Positions 28,069-36,728 of a stretch of 64,000 nt of DNA are shown one piece after another. Below the pieces are notes generated by a model. It was not told the DNA's origin. It worked only from the letters and a program-made list of their open reading frames with translations, and made no database searches. This stretch comes from Alteromonas gracilis (GTDB taxonomy: Bacteria > Pseudomonadota > Gammaproteobacteria > Enterobacterales > Alteromonadaceae): NCBI RefSeq assembly GCF_002993325.1, contig NZ_PVNO01000026.1, positions 62,001 through 126,000 on the forward strand, given 5' to 3'. Position numbers and translations under genes: made by a program. Numbering within the stretch: position 1 is the first letter of the stretch; each line of letters starts with the position of its first letter.

Positions 28069-29076
28069 ATGGCATTACAATGGTTCCCTGGGCACATGCA
28101 CAAGGCCCTGAAAGAAATTAAAGAGTCGCTTAGTCAAGTAGACATTCTTATTGAAGTACTTGATGCACGCATTCCGTATTCTAGTGAAAACCCAGAAATT
28201 GCAAAAATACGCGGTGATAAACCCTGTATTAAAATTCTGAATAAATATGACTTAGCCGACCCTGAGATAACTGCCCGCTGGCAGGAAAGCTTGGAAAAAG
28301 AGCGCGGCGTAAAAACAATTACAACATCAAGTGACAACCCTGGTAACAGTAAGCAGATAATGCAGCTTGTTAAGAGTATCTGTGCTTATAAAGAAGGCCA
28401 ACCCAAAGCGATAAAAGCAATGATTACCGGTATTCCTAATGTGGGTAAGTCAACGCTAATCAATATATTAGCTGAGCGTATTATCGCAAAAACCGGCAAT
28501 GAGCCTGCTGTCACTAAAAGTCAGCAGCGTATTAATTTGGGCAGTGGCATTATCTTATTTGATACGCCAGGGGTGCTATGGCCGAAATTAGAAAATCCGC
28601 ATTCTATTTACCGCTTGGCTTCATCGGGAGCCGTAAAAAATACAGCAATGGAATACGATGATGTTGGTTTTTTTGCTGCTGATTATCTCATTAAGGCGTA
28701 TCCCGACGTTATGAAAGAGCGTTATAAGCTTGAAGAGCTGCCGGATACAGAGATTGAGTTTTTAGAGGCCGCCGCGAGAAACCGCGGAGCAATTCAGGCA
28801 GGTGGACGAGTAAACCTACATAAAATTTGTGAAATTCTGCTAAAAGAACTGCAGTCAGGCAAGCTAGGGCGAATTACTTTAGAAACCCCTGAAATGCTAG
28901 AAGTTGAGAAAAAAGAAATGGAGCTTGAAGCGATTAAGAAGGCTGAAGCAAAAGCTAATCGTAAAGCAAAATTTAAAACAGGCTCGCTGACACCAGACAA
29001 AAAGGATCGAAAAGAGAAGCGAGAAGAAAAGCGCCAAGAACAGAGCCGTAGAATGCGCGCGGGTAACAAAAAATGA
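28069..29076 (+). CDS. ylqF: Circularly permuted GTPase, YlqF/RbgA type
   Basis: 335 residues. The G motifs run in permuted order: NKYD (G4) in KILNKYDLAD, then Walker A GIPNVGKSTLIN, then DTPG in LFDTPGVLWPKL. The N-terminal MALQWFPGHMHKALKEI is the family signature. In Bacillus, RbgA assembles the large ribosomal subunit. The C-terminal 50 residues are highly charged (KKDRKEKREEKRQEQSRR), a common RNA-binding tail. It sits downstream of an RNA methyltransferase gene and is likely co-transcribed. Confidence 0.92.
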   Translation: MALQWFPGHMHKALKEIKESLSQVDILIEVLDARIPYSSENPEIAKIRGDKPCIKILNKYDLADPEITARWQESLEKERGVKTITTSSDNPGNSKQIMQLVKSICAYKEGQPKAIKAMITGIPNVGKSTLINILAERIIAKTGNEPAVTKSQQRINLGSGIILFDTPGVLWPKLENPHSIYRLASSGAVKNTAMEYDDVGFFAADYLIKAYPDVMKERYKLEELPDTEIEFLEAAARNRGAIQAGGRVNLHKICEILLKELQSGKLGRITLETPEMLEVEKKEMELEAIKKAEAKANRKAKFKTGSLTPDKKDRKEKREEKRQEQSRRMRAGNKK

Positions 29077-29221
29077 AAAATTAAAAACTAATTTTAAAAA
29101 AACTGCATCCAAGCATCCGTCTTAGTCGTCTGGTTTACATGTTGTTTACATTTGAGTGTTTCCTGAACAGGGTGCGTTCTAATTAAACGGCATGTGAACT
29201 CAACAATAATAGGATGCCACA

Positions 29222-31494
29222 ATGCACAAACGTCCACTGCTAGTACCCACACTTACACTACTTACTCTTAGTATCACTTCTCACTTTGCTCTTGCTGATT
29301 GCAACAAAGGTAAAGTGCCAATAGTCACTCCAGAATGCTCAAATATTGCTGTGTGTAAACAGCAGGGTATCTTCACTGACCCATTCGAAGAGCCGCTGGT
29401 TACGGGTGAGTTTCCCGATCAAGACAACACCAACATAACTAATCCTCTCAATAATTACCCAGATAACGGAAAGTGCGAAGAGAATGAAGATGGTGTGCTT
29501 AAATGCAAACCTGCAGCAGGCAGTTTGGCACTACTGAACGATGGGCGTATTCTTTACTTCAATGCATTGGAGGGTACTGAAAACGTTGAGTACAACGCGT
29601 TACTAGAAATAGGCTCTGCTATTATTAACGACCAAACTCGCGTATTGACCATGAAAAATGACAATGCGAGTTGGATTGCGCCTTCTCCCGTAGACGCTGG
29701 CGCCAACCCTGATGGAATGATTCTGAAACCCTCATTGGTGACATTACCGGTTTTTTAGGCACGTCTCTGCCAATTGATTTAAACACAGATGACGAGAGAA
29801 CCAACAACGACGGCGCTCTTTTCTGCGCTGATTTAGTGGGCTTGCCCACCAGGGAACTTATGGCGGTAGGCGGCACTGACTACTATCACGAACCAGGAGT
29901 AAGTACGAGCTTACTTGGCGAGCCGATTAATTTTGGACTGTCTGAACTAGAAGGTTTGAAAAACAGTCGTATTTTTAATCCCGAAGATAATAGCTGGCGA
30001 AAAACAGGCGATATGAATTTTGGGCGCTGGTATCCAAGCGCGTTATCCTTGGCTAACGGTAACGTCTTAGTGGCTAGCGGCGTCACTAAGCTCGTGAAGC
30101 CAGTTTATTTAACCCGACCAGAAACCTCAGGCAGAAATGTCACCGTTACAGAAACATACGATACATCTTGCGGCGAGTGGAAGGACAACGGCCCGTTAGC
30201 AGAACGTTCATTACCCTTATATCCAAGATTACACTTGCTACCTAATGGCCACGTCTTCTACAACGGGGGCGGACAGGCGTTTAATCCATTTGGGCAGAGT
30301 TACGATCAAGCGCTTTGGAATATAGTAGCGGCTTACGACCCTCAGTCTAAAACGTGGGCTGACCTTGGGTTTGCAGGGCTACCGCTTCACCTAAGTGAAG
30401 CGGGTATAGGAGATCTTACAAGTTTTCTTAATATAACCAATACGGAATCGAGCACATCGTTAAATGGGTTGCTTACCGGTCTAACAGAAGAGTTTATTGC
30501 TAATCCATTTGACGCGCTAGCCCCCATCATTGACGACCCATACAGGCTTGCTGATGTGCAGGCTCTGTTAGGGGCTGGTTTCAGAGGTTCCACATTCTCT
30601 ATGATGATGCCACTAACGCCAGACGATAATGGGGTTTACAGTAAAGCAGAGTTTCTCACCGCCGGTGGTGTATTAACAGGAGTTGCTGCAACAAGCCCTG
30701 GTTTGTATGTTGGTACAAACTTGGCGCGTATTGATTCGGTGACCATTGACGGGGAAAAAGTGCTTTATGATTCACGTTCAACGGGAAGCCTTCAACAAGG
30801 TCGTTGGTACGGTACAGGTGTATTGCTCCCCACCGGAGAAGTCTTAGTCGTATCAGGGGCTGACAGGGATGAGGTGGTGCTACCTGGCGCTGGGAAACCT
30901 ATTCTGAAAGCCGAAATTTTCGACCCTGAAACAGAAACATTTAGGCAGGTTGCCGAGCAAAATCGACCGCGTACGTATCACAACTCTGCTGCATTGTTGC
31001 CAGATGGTAGTGTCTTAATAGGTGGACATGCCCCCATTAATACCGCTTATGCATACAGCGTTACGCTACCGGGCTTTTCACCAAACGATGGCAGAGATCC
31101 TTCTTTTGAAATCTATAAACCTGCCTATATGTTTGGCGATAGACCCGCTATAGGAAGACAAAACAAGGCTGTTGGTGTGGGCGAACGTCTTAGAATTGGC
31201 TTGAAAAACACAGATGCAGCAACCGCCAAAATGAATGCCAATATCGAGTCAGTGGTGCTGATACGAAGAACAAACATTACCCATCTTATTGATGGTGACC
31301 AGCGCAGTGTAGTGCTTCCCATAGTGCGTCACAATACAGATAGGATTGTCGTACAAATGCCATCGCAGCAAGCAGTAGTGCCACCCGGCGATTACATGCT
31401 TTTTGTTAACGCTCGTGATGAAAATGGTGAATTAGTTCCATCGGCGTCAAAGACCATCACGGTGACGGGCGAACTTTCTGCAATGTGTAACTAG
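29222..31494 (+). pseudogene. Galactose-oxidase-like copper-radical oxidase, split by a frameshift
   Basis: Two overlapping frames encode one protein of about 757 residues. The first (ATG 29222) supplies a signal peptide (LLTLSITSHFALA) and the first kelch strands up to ASWIAPSPVDAGANPDG. It then runs out of frame at about 29712-29728 and stops at 29758. The next frame continues without a gap, NDSETLIGDITGFLGTSLPI, so one missing base near GGAATG explains the break. The radical-oxidase residues are all present: Cys in LFCADLV, Tyr in GRWYPSAL, Tyr-His in RTYHNSAALLPDGS and His in ITHLIDGDQ. The Cys is encoded upstream of the only plausible restart, GTG 29836. A DUF1929 domain ends the protein. 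A sequencing error is possible. Confidence 0.8.
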
Positions 31495-31505
31495 GTGGAG
31501 TAATC

Positions 31506-32411
31506 ATGATTAAGACATTAACTACCGTGTTAGCATTTTTTCTAGCATCTTTTGTTATATCCTCAAACGTTTACGCGCATGGAGCGTCAGCTGTCGCTGG
31601 AGAGTGGCTCCCTGTTATTGATGAGCAGGGTAAAAGCGAAGCCGCTATTTTATCCCAAATACAAAGTTCGCCTTTGGGAAACGAAATACTTGTGCAATAT
31701 GAGGGCGAGGGAAAACTAGAAGTGCTAGGCGATGACAATGAGCCTTTTATTCGCATTACAAAAAGCGGGGTTTATGCCAACTGGGACCACCCTATGTGGT
31801 TTAAAGTACAAACCGCAGGGCCTAGACCTTTACCGGAGTGGGTAACAGATCAAAAGCTCGAATCAAAATGGACCCAAGTTAGCGAGCGAAACTACTATGG
31901 TTGGTATGACAAACGGTTGGAAAAAACTGATGAACACGCAGAACGCTGGAATATCGCACTAGCGGTAAACGGCCAGCGCCAAGACCTTTCAGGGTATTTC
32001 AAATCACTGACGCCACCGAGTAAGCGCACATTAGTTACGGTAGACAATAAAGCGGCGCCTATTGCAGACCTGACAGCGATGGTAATTCCTGGTCCTGAAC
32101 GAGCGATAAGGGTAAGTTATCAGGGCGACCATCACATGGTAGTACTTGATGAATACGACGAGCCCATGTTGAGATTTAGTCCAAAGGGCGTAGAGGCAAA
32201 CACCCAAAGTAAAGGCTGGAAACAACTTGGTCGCTCGCCAGTGGATTCTGACGCTAAATGGGTGAAGCTTTCTACACAAGCAGCGTATACATGGCCAGAT
32301 AGTCGTTTAGATAAAGATGAACAAGAAAAATGGAAAATTCCTGTCTTCTGTCATCAAGATAAAAAAGTGAAGTTTATTCAGGGAGGCTGGGTAGAGATAG
32401 CTCGCCTTTAA
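31506..32411 (+). CDS. Secreted protein with tandem halves and a predicted N-terminal His
   Basis: 301 residues. The signal peptide (LAFFLASFVISSNVYA) should be cut after YA, leaving a mature start HGASAVAGEW. The mature part holds two related units: one with VQYEGEGKLEVLGDDNEPFI, the other with VSYQGDHHMVVLDEYDEPML. Each is followed by a Gly-Val segment, a Trp-rich stretch and W-x-I/V. I recall similar units in actinobacterial secreted proteins with a mature N-terminal His near copper proteins. It begins 12 bp after the oxidase, so it probably shares its transcript and could help with copper. The role is inferred. Confidence 0.7.
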   Translation: MIKTLTTVLAFFLASFVISSNVYAHGASAVAGEWLPVIDEQGKSEAAILSQIQSSPLGNEILVQYEGEGKLEVLGDDNEPFIRITKSGVYANWDHPMWFKVQTAGPRPLPEWVTDQKLESKWTQVSERNYYGWYDKRLEKTDEHAERWNIALAVNGQRQDLSGYFKSLTPPSKRTLVTVDNKAAPIADLTAMVIPGPERAIRVSYQGDHHMVVLDEYDEPMLRFSPKGVEANTQSKGWKQLGRSPVDSDAKWVKLSTQAAYTWPDSRLDKDEQEKWKIPVFCHQDKKVKFIQGGWVEIARL

Positions 32412-32460
32412 GCTTGCAACTTTCCTTTTGCAAAAGTAACGTAAGCGATAGCTTTTTGGT

Positions 32461-32502
32461 GTTTGCGCAATTGTTTTGCGCAAACGCTTTTCGCTTTTTC
32501 AA
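32461..32502 (+). terminator. Terminator-like hairpin after the oxidase operon
   Basis: GTTTGCGCAA (32461-32470) and TTGCGCAAAC (32476-32485) form a perfect 10-bp stem with a 5-base loop, followed by GCTTTTCGCTTTTTC. It lies 50 bases after the stop of the histidine-leading protein and 34 before the cupin ATG. Confidence 0.6.
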
Positions 32503-32518
32503 GCAGTCAAAGGGGAAG

Positions 32519-33067
32519 ATGTTGTCAGATACAAACATGAGTAATAAAAATCAGAGCAATGCTCACCATGAAAATGCAACCCGCTTTGATAAAGAACTGT
32601 TTGAAAAGCTAAAATTCCAAGCCGAGACTAACGAACGCCGCCGCGCCCACTTTAATGTTCACAAAACATATCAAGATGTCGTCCAGCGTCTTTTTATTGC
32701 CATGATGCCTGACTCTTATGTACGTCCTCACCGGCACATACAACCACACAAATGGGAGTTTTTCATGGTGCTTGAAGGTCAGCTGGATATTCTCTTTTTT
32801 GATGACGAGAGTGAAGGACAGTTGGTTGAAAGAATTACCTTAAAAGCAGGCGGAGAGACTAGCGGTGTGGAAATACCTCCAAATGTTTGGCATGCAACAG
32901 TCTGCCATAGCCCGGTCGTTTTTATGGAGGTAAAACAGGGCCCCTATGAGGTCACAGACGATAAGGGGTTTGCACCCTGGTCGCCCAAGGAAGGAAGTCA
33001 TTTAGTTCCACAGTTTTTGGATGCGCTAAAGCGTGCCGAGGAAGGGGACCTCGTCGGTGTTCTTTAG
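32519..33067 (+). CDS. WbuC-family cupin metalloprotein
   Basis: 182 residues from ATG 32519, which follows AAAGGGGAAG; the frame is open further upstream but crosses the terminator hairpin. Cupin strands contain the metal ligands: HRHIQPHKWEFF in the first motif and IPPNVWHATVCH in the second. This looks like the WbuC family, often found next to polysaccharide genes and of unsettled function. No sugar gene is adjacent here. A leader-peptide attenuator region follows. Confidence 0.8.
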   Translation: MLSDTNMSNKNQSNAHHENATRFDKELFEKLKFQAETNERRRAHFNVHKTYQDVVQRLFIAMMPDSYVRPHRHIQPHKWEFFMVLEGQLDILFFDDESEGQLVERITLKAGGETSGVEIPPNVWHATVCHSPVVFMEVKQGPYEVTDDKGFAPWSPKEGSHLVPQFLDALKRAEEGDLVGVL

Positions 33068-33278
33068 ATGTTTTTTAAAATTAATATGAAAGGCGTGAAC
33101 GACGCACACAAATACTTTCCTTTTTGGAAAGTCGTTGCTATTGCTTAACGACATGGTATGGTTAAGGATAAGTCACAAGGGGCGGCTACTGTTTTTGTTA
33201 AAAACACCTACGCCTCAGTTTTCGTTTAGTTGCGGCAAAAGGCCGCAGTTATAAGCACATTGTACAAAGAGAATTATT

Positions 33279-33323
33279 ATGCAAAACGTTTCAACTGGTT
33301 ATTTTTATAATTTTAATTACTGA
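33279..33323 (+). CDS. Leader peptide rich in Tyr, Phe and Asn codons
   Basis: A 14-codon frame encodes MQNVSTGYFYNFNY and ends in TGA at 33321. Three Tyr, two Phe and three Asn codons are packed into its length, with a run at the end. AAAGAGAATTATT precedes the ATG as a weak ribosome site. It is followed at once by a set of mutually exclusive hairpins, which is how amino-acid biosynthesis operons use ribosome stalling. The next gene encodes an XRE protein, not an aromatic pathway enzyme. Confidence 0.7.
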   Translation: MQNVSTGYFYNFNY

Positions 33324-33425
33324 TTGCACCTGACCGTCGGTGTTCAGGGGCAAGTATTGGCTTCTGGGCACTGCAGGTAGAACGTTTTGCAAAAGCCCAG
33401 AGGGTATCACCATCTGGGCTTTTTT
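33324..33425 (+). promoter_or_regulatory. Ribosome-mediated attenuator: pause hairpin, antiterminator and terminator
   Basis: Three elements are visible. A pause hairpin pairs TTGCACCTGA (33324-33333) with TCAGGGGCAA (33344-33353) with one mismatch. An antiterminator can pair TCTGGGC (33363-33369) with GCCCAGA (33395-33401). The terminator pairs AAAAGCCCAGA (33391-33401) with TCTGGGCTTTT (33413-33423), followed by T. The two later structures share GCCCAGA, so only one can form. In addition GCAAAACGTT in the leader frame (33281-33290) is the exact complement of AACGTTTTGC (33381-33390). Confidence 0.75.
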
Positions 33426-33452
33426 AATGCCCGTAATTCTCGGTAAAAAACA

Positions 33453-33674
33453 ATGAAAGAAATCACATTAGGTGACATTAGAAAGCAACATAGAGTTAAA
33501 CAAGAAGTGGTAGCAATGGCGCTATCAGTGACCGCTTCGGGCGTTAGCAAATTAGAGTCGAAGAGAATTCAAGACGTGTCATTGCAGCGGGCTGCGGCTT
33601 ATTTAGCCGCGGTTGGCGGCACTATGAAGATTGAAGTGACGATGCCAGATGGCGCTACCCTACAAGTAGGGTAG
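33453..33674 (+). CDS. Small XRE-family helix-turn-helix protein
   Basis: 73 residues. Helix-turn-helix in KQEVVAMALSVTASGVSKLE, followed by AAAYLAAVGGTMKIEV and a final MPDGATLQVG. The C-terminal GG-x-M-K-I-x-V-x-x-PDG pattern is like that of stand-alone XRE antitoxin proteins, but no toxin gene is adjacent. It starts 28 bp after an attenuator. Translation initiates at ATG 33453 after GGTAAAAAACA, without a strong ribosome site. Its last codons are part of a hairpin terminator. The targets are unknown. Confidence 0.75.
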   Translation: MKEITLGDIRKQHRVKQEVVAMALSVTASGVSKLESKRIQDVSLQRAAAYLAAVGGTMKIEVTMPDGATLQVG

Positions 33675-33687
33675 CGGCTGCTTTTTG
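33653..33687 (+). terminator. Terminator overlapping the XRE stop codon
   Basis: CGCTACCCTAC (33653-33663) pairs with GTAGGGTAGCG (33666-33676), an 11-bp perfect complement around AA; a T-run follows at 33682. The right arm includes the TAG stop. The bases to 33887 carry the upp promoter region; AAGGAG lies before upp. Confidence 0.6.
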
Positions 33688-33887
33688 TGAATAGTGTCTA
33701 CCGAGTTTTCTTCAATAGCTTAAGTTCCTAGTCTGTTAATTTATACTGCATGAAAGCTTTTAAAAAATAGCGTGTAGCAATGAAAATCAATTTTAATTAA
33801 ACGAATAGACATGTTTTTATGACCAATCGCTTTAACTAAAATACGCATGGGGTAAAATATAGTTAAACCGATTACAAGGAGTCTTAC

Positions 33888-34517
33888 ATGGCCGTTCACG
33901 AAATTACTCACCCGCTTATCGCACATAAAATTGGGCTTATGCGATACGCTAAAATAAGCAGCAAAGATTTTCGCGAATTAGCTTCAGAAGTAGGCAACTT
34001 GCTGACCTATGAAGCGACACGAACCTTACCTACTGAAAGAGCAACGATAAAGAGTTGGTCCGGTGACGATGTTGAAGTAAGACAGATTAAAGGCAAGAAA
34101 ATAACGGTTGTGCCAATTCTTCGCGCAGGTCTGGGAATGCTTGAAGGTGTACTCAAGCTTATTCCGAACGCCAAGATTAGTGTAGTAGGGCTTTATCGTG
34201 ATGAAGAAACGCTGCAACCGGTGGCTTATTTTGACAAGGTAGTAAAAAACATTGATGAGCGTACAGCACTTATTGTGGACCCCATGCTTGCCACCGGCGG
34301 AACCCTCATTGCCACTATTGACCTGCTGAAGGAGAAAGGCTGTACCAAAATCATGGGGCTTTTTCTTGTTGCAGCTCCTGAGGGCATTAAGGCTGTTGTT
34401 GAAGCACACCCTGACGTTGATATTTTTACCGCGGCTATCGATGAGCGATTAAATGAAAAGGGCTATATATTGCCGGGACTAGGCGACGCGGGTGATAAAA
34501 TCTTCGGAACTCGATAA
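33888..34517 (+). CDS. upp: Uracil phosphoribosyltransferase
   Basis: 209 residues, the standard length. It salvages uracil with PRPP to give UMP. The PRPP-binding signature is [20 protein letters not shown] and the uracil-binding end is [16 protein letters not shown]. The N-terminal [17 protein letters not shown] is typical. A strong AAGGAG lies 8 bases before the ATG. It appears monocistronic, with a hairpin beyond its 3' end. A LacI-family gene follows but has its own promoter. Confidence 0.97.
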   Translation: MAVHEITHPLIAHKIGLMRYAKISSKDFRELASEVGNLLTYEATRTLPTERATIKSWSGDDVEVRQIKGKKITVVPILRAGLGMLEGVLKLIPNAKISVVGLYRDEETLQPVAYFDKVVKNIDERTALIVDPMLATGGTLIATIDLLKEKGCTKIMGLFLVAAPEGIKAVVEAHPDVDIFTAAIDERLNEKGYILPGLGDAGDKIFGTR

Positions 34518-34570
34518 CATTATTAAGAACTTAACATTAAGTTGTTCAAAAGTTTGTTAGATCAGGTACC

Positions 34571-34619
34571 TTTTAAACGTTAAAATTATTGAGTTAAACG
34601 TTTAAGAAGGTGTTACAAT
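34571..34619 (+). promoter_or_regulatory. Promoter of the LacI gene with two operator-like boxes
   Basis: TTGAGT (34589-34594), a 19-bp spacer and TACAAT (34614-34619) form a fair promoter. The perfect palindrome TTAAACGTTTAA (34594-34605) fills its spacer. A second box, TTTTAAACGTTAAAA (34571-34585), is centred exactly 21 bp upstream. Both have the central CG typical of LacI-family operators, so self-repression is the likely reading. Confidence 0.6.
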
Positions 34620-34620
34620 C

Positions 34621-34660
34621 GAAGGGTAGTCAACGTGCGCGCTGACTGCCCTTCATTGTT
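34621..34660 (+). terminator. Hairpin between upp and the LacI gene
   Basis: GAAGGGTAGTCA (34621-34632) pairs with TGACTGCCCTTC (34643-34654) with one G-U pair, then ATTGTTTT. It can end upp transcripts. The predicted start of the LacI transcript lies inside the left arm, so that transcript should not form the full hairpin. Confidence 0.6.
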
Positions 34661-34702
34661 TTAGCGTAGGGCACTCAGCTTCGTTAAATGAGTTAAAAAT
34701 TA

Positions 34703-35728
34703 ATGAACAAAACAAAACTAACCCTTAAAGACGTTGCTGAGCAAATAGGTGTCTCGACAGCGACAATTTCAAATGCTTTCAATCGTCCCGATCAGTTATC
34801 TAAGTCAAAGCGCGAAGAAATCCTGGCGCAATGTAAAAAAATTGGATACAGCGGTCCAAACAAAGCCGCCCAAATTCTTAGAAAAGGTACTTCAAATATT
34901 GTGGCTTTAGTACTGGCAGACAGCATTTCCTATATGGTTAGTGATCCTGTAGCAAGTACCTTCATAAAGGGCGCCTCCTCTGCGTTACAGGAAAATGGTA
35001 AACACTTGCTTCTCTATGCAGGCGACTCGAATAGTATTGCTGACGTTGTAGACTTTGTTGATGGATTTATCTGCTATGGTCAACCTCGTAATGTAAACCT
35101 TATTAGAGAACTGGCTGCCTCACCTAAGCCTGTAGTTACGGTCGATTTTGATATTGATAATAAGCCCTCAATCAATATTGATAATGAGGAAGCAGCTTAT
35201 CAGGTGGCGAGTCATGCTTTAAATAAAGGCGATTCAGTCGCAATTCTAGGATTACGACTTATTGACTCTCCTGCAACGTGCCGTATTTATGATAGCCCTC
35301 TTATTGATGTTGAAACCTCTATTGCTCACCGACGTTTAGATGGCTATTTAAGGGCTGCTGAAGATAGAAATGTGGTCGTAACGGACGAAGCCATTTGGCA
35401 TCTACCAGAAAGTGATAGGCACTTCGCGCGGCAAGCTGCAAAAGAAGTGCTTACTAGCTCACCTAGACCTAACGTTGTCCTTTGCATGAGTGACATCATA
35501 GCGTTAGAGCTGTTGCATATGGCACTTGAAATGGGCATCAAGGTTCCACAAGAATTAAAGATTACCGGTTTCGACGGCATTGAAGAAGCCGAGAGGGCGC
35601 GTCCAAGCTTAACAACGGTATGTCAATCTAGCTCTCAAAAGGGCGTAGAAGCTGCAAAATCGCTTTTAGACCATGTTAAATCTAAAAATACGCTGCCGTT
35701 TGAAGTACGGTTAGGCGAAACGGTCTAG
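34703..35728 (+). CDS. LacI-family transcriptional regulator
   Basis: 341 residues. The N-terminal helix-turn-helix and hinge are TLKDVAEQIGVSTATISNAF and IGYSGPNKAAQIL. The periplasmic-binding-protein-like effector domain follows (VALVLADSISYMVSDPVAS, FVDGFICYG, ITGFDGIEEAERARPSLTTV). The effector is unknown; there is no sugar operon beside it. The two CG-centred boxes upstream are probably its own operators. Between its stop and tdk lie 400 bp with a clear terminator and no gene. Confidence 0.9.
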   Translation: MNKTKLTLKDVAEQIGVSTATISNAFNRPDQLSKSKREEILAQCKKIGYSGPNKAAQILRKGTSNIVALVLADSISYMVSDPVASTFIKGASSALQENGKHLLLYAGDSNSIADVVDFVDGFICYGQPRNVNLIRELAASPKPVVTVDFDIDNKPSINIDNEEAAYQVASHALNKGDSVAILGLRLIDSPATCRIYDSPLIDVETSIAHRRLDGYLRAAEDRNVVVTDEAIWHLPESDRHFARQAAKEVLTSSPRPNVVLCMSDIIALELLHMALEMGIKVPQELKITGFDGIEEAERARPSLTTVCQSSSQKGVEAAKSLLDHVKSKNTLPFEVRLGETV

Positions 35729-35919
35729 AAAAACGCTTTGCCTGTGAAAAAATGTGCTTTGAAAGGGCATGTATTTTCAAATGTGTTGAGTAAACAAAGG
35801 GCTAAACAGCGGTTACAATTTAAATAAGTATTTGTGTTGACTAGGCTCCCTGCCTTTTATCGCTTAAGGTTTTTCTGTTTACAACTATGCAACATTGATA
35901 CGGGTGAATTTCGTAGTTA

Positions 35920-35952
35920 AAGCATCTTAATTATTTAAGATGCTTCTTTTGT
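35920..35952 (+). terminator. Terminator in the lacI-tdk gap
   Basis: AAGCATCTTAA (35920-35930), a 4-base loop and TTAAGATGCTT (35935-35945) form a perfect 11-bp stem followed by CTTTTGTTGTT. It is 190 bases past the LacI stop, so it may end that transcript or a small RNA beginning near the TTGACT at 35837. No such RNA is shown. Confidence 0.55.
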
Positions 35953-36065
35953 TGTTCTTGGTTAGAAACATCAAGATATAGAGTTTCAAAAGAAATGTTA
36001 ACAGTATCGCAAGAAATCTAGTGGTAAGCTGCTATTACCAAAACAGTTTAGATTAAGAGTGAAGA

Positions 36066-36088
36066 GGCTATTAAATAAGCTAATAGCC
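36066..36088 (-). terminator. Possible 3' hairpin of tdk
   Basis: GGCTATTA (36066-36073) and TAATAGCC (36081-36088) form a perfect 8-bp stem with a 7-base loop, 47 bases after the tdk stop. The tail on the minus strand (TCTTCACTCTT) is only T-rich, so termination would be weak. Confidence 0.4.
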
Positions 36089-36135
36089 GGAACCTGAATT
36101 GCAGTGAATTTACTTTAAGAACAAATTAGCCCAAA

Positions 36136-36723
36136 TTAAGCCTGTTCATCCCAAACAAGGGCTTTGAAATGTTTTCGGCACATTGATTCATAACGGTCGT
36201 TCCCGCCGATTTGTACCTGGTCTCCATTTTTAACCGCGTTTCCATTTTCATCTAGCCTTACAACGAAGTTAGCTTTTCTGCCGCAGTGGCATACTGTTTT
36301 AAGCTCGAAAAGCTTGTCTGCCCATGCGAGCAGATAATGACTGCCTTCAAAGGTTTCTCCCAAAAAGTCCGTTCGTAAACCATAGGCAAGCACCGGGACG
36401 TCCAATTCGTCTACCACTTCAACCAGCTGCCGAGCCTGCGTTTTAGTAAGAAATTGGGCTTCGTCGATGAATACACAGTCAGGCTTCCGTTCTTCGCAGT
36501 CTTGGCGTATTGATAAGAATAAATCATCTTCTTTGTTGTAGAGCTTAGCGTCTGCTTGCAATCCAATTCTTGAGGTAACTTTACCCACACCATAGCGGTC
36601 ATCAAGGGCCGCAGTGTAAATAATAGAGTGCATGCCTCGCTCGCGATAATTATAGGCTGATTGAAGAAGAGAGGTTGATTTTCCTGCATTCATCGCAGAA
36701 TAGTAAAAATAAAGTTGAGCCAT
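36136..36723 (-). CDS. tdk: Thymidine kinase
   Basis: 195 residues. It phosphorylates thymidine with ATP in the salvage pathway. The Walker A segment is [15 protein letters not shown], Walker B/DEAQ is [12 protein letters not shown], and the zinc-binding cysteines are CHCGRKA and MCRKHF. ATG 36723 is chosen because [16 protein letters not shown] is the conserved start; it is five bases after the stop of the GGDEF-EAL gene, with no good ribosome site, so translation may depend on coupling to that gene. This is an unusual neighbour for tdk. Confidence 0.95.
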   Translation of the reverse strand: MAQLYFYYSAMNAGKSTSLLQSAYNYRERGMHSIIYTAALDDRYGVGKVTSRIGLQADAKLYNKEDDLFLSIRQDCEERKPDCVFIDEAQFLTKTQARQLVEVVDELDVPVLAYGLRTDFLGETFEGSHYLLAWADKLFELKTVCHCGRKANFVVRLDENGNAVKNGDQVQIGGNDRYESMCRKHFKALVWDEQA

Positions 36724-36728
36724 GGTGA

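Noticed and set aside
36411..36689. Long alternative frames inside tdk and other genes.
   Set aside because: They lie wholly inside well-supported genes on another frame and show no motif.
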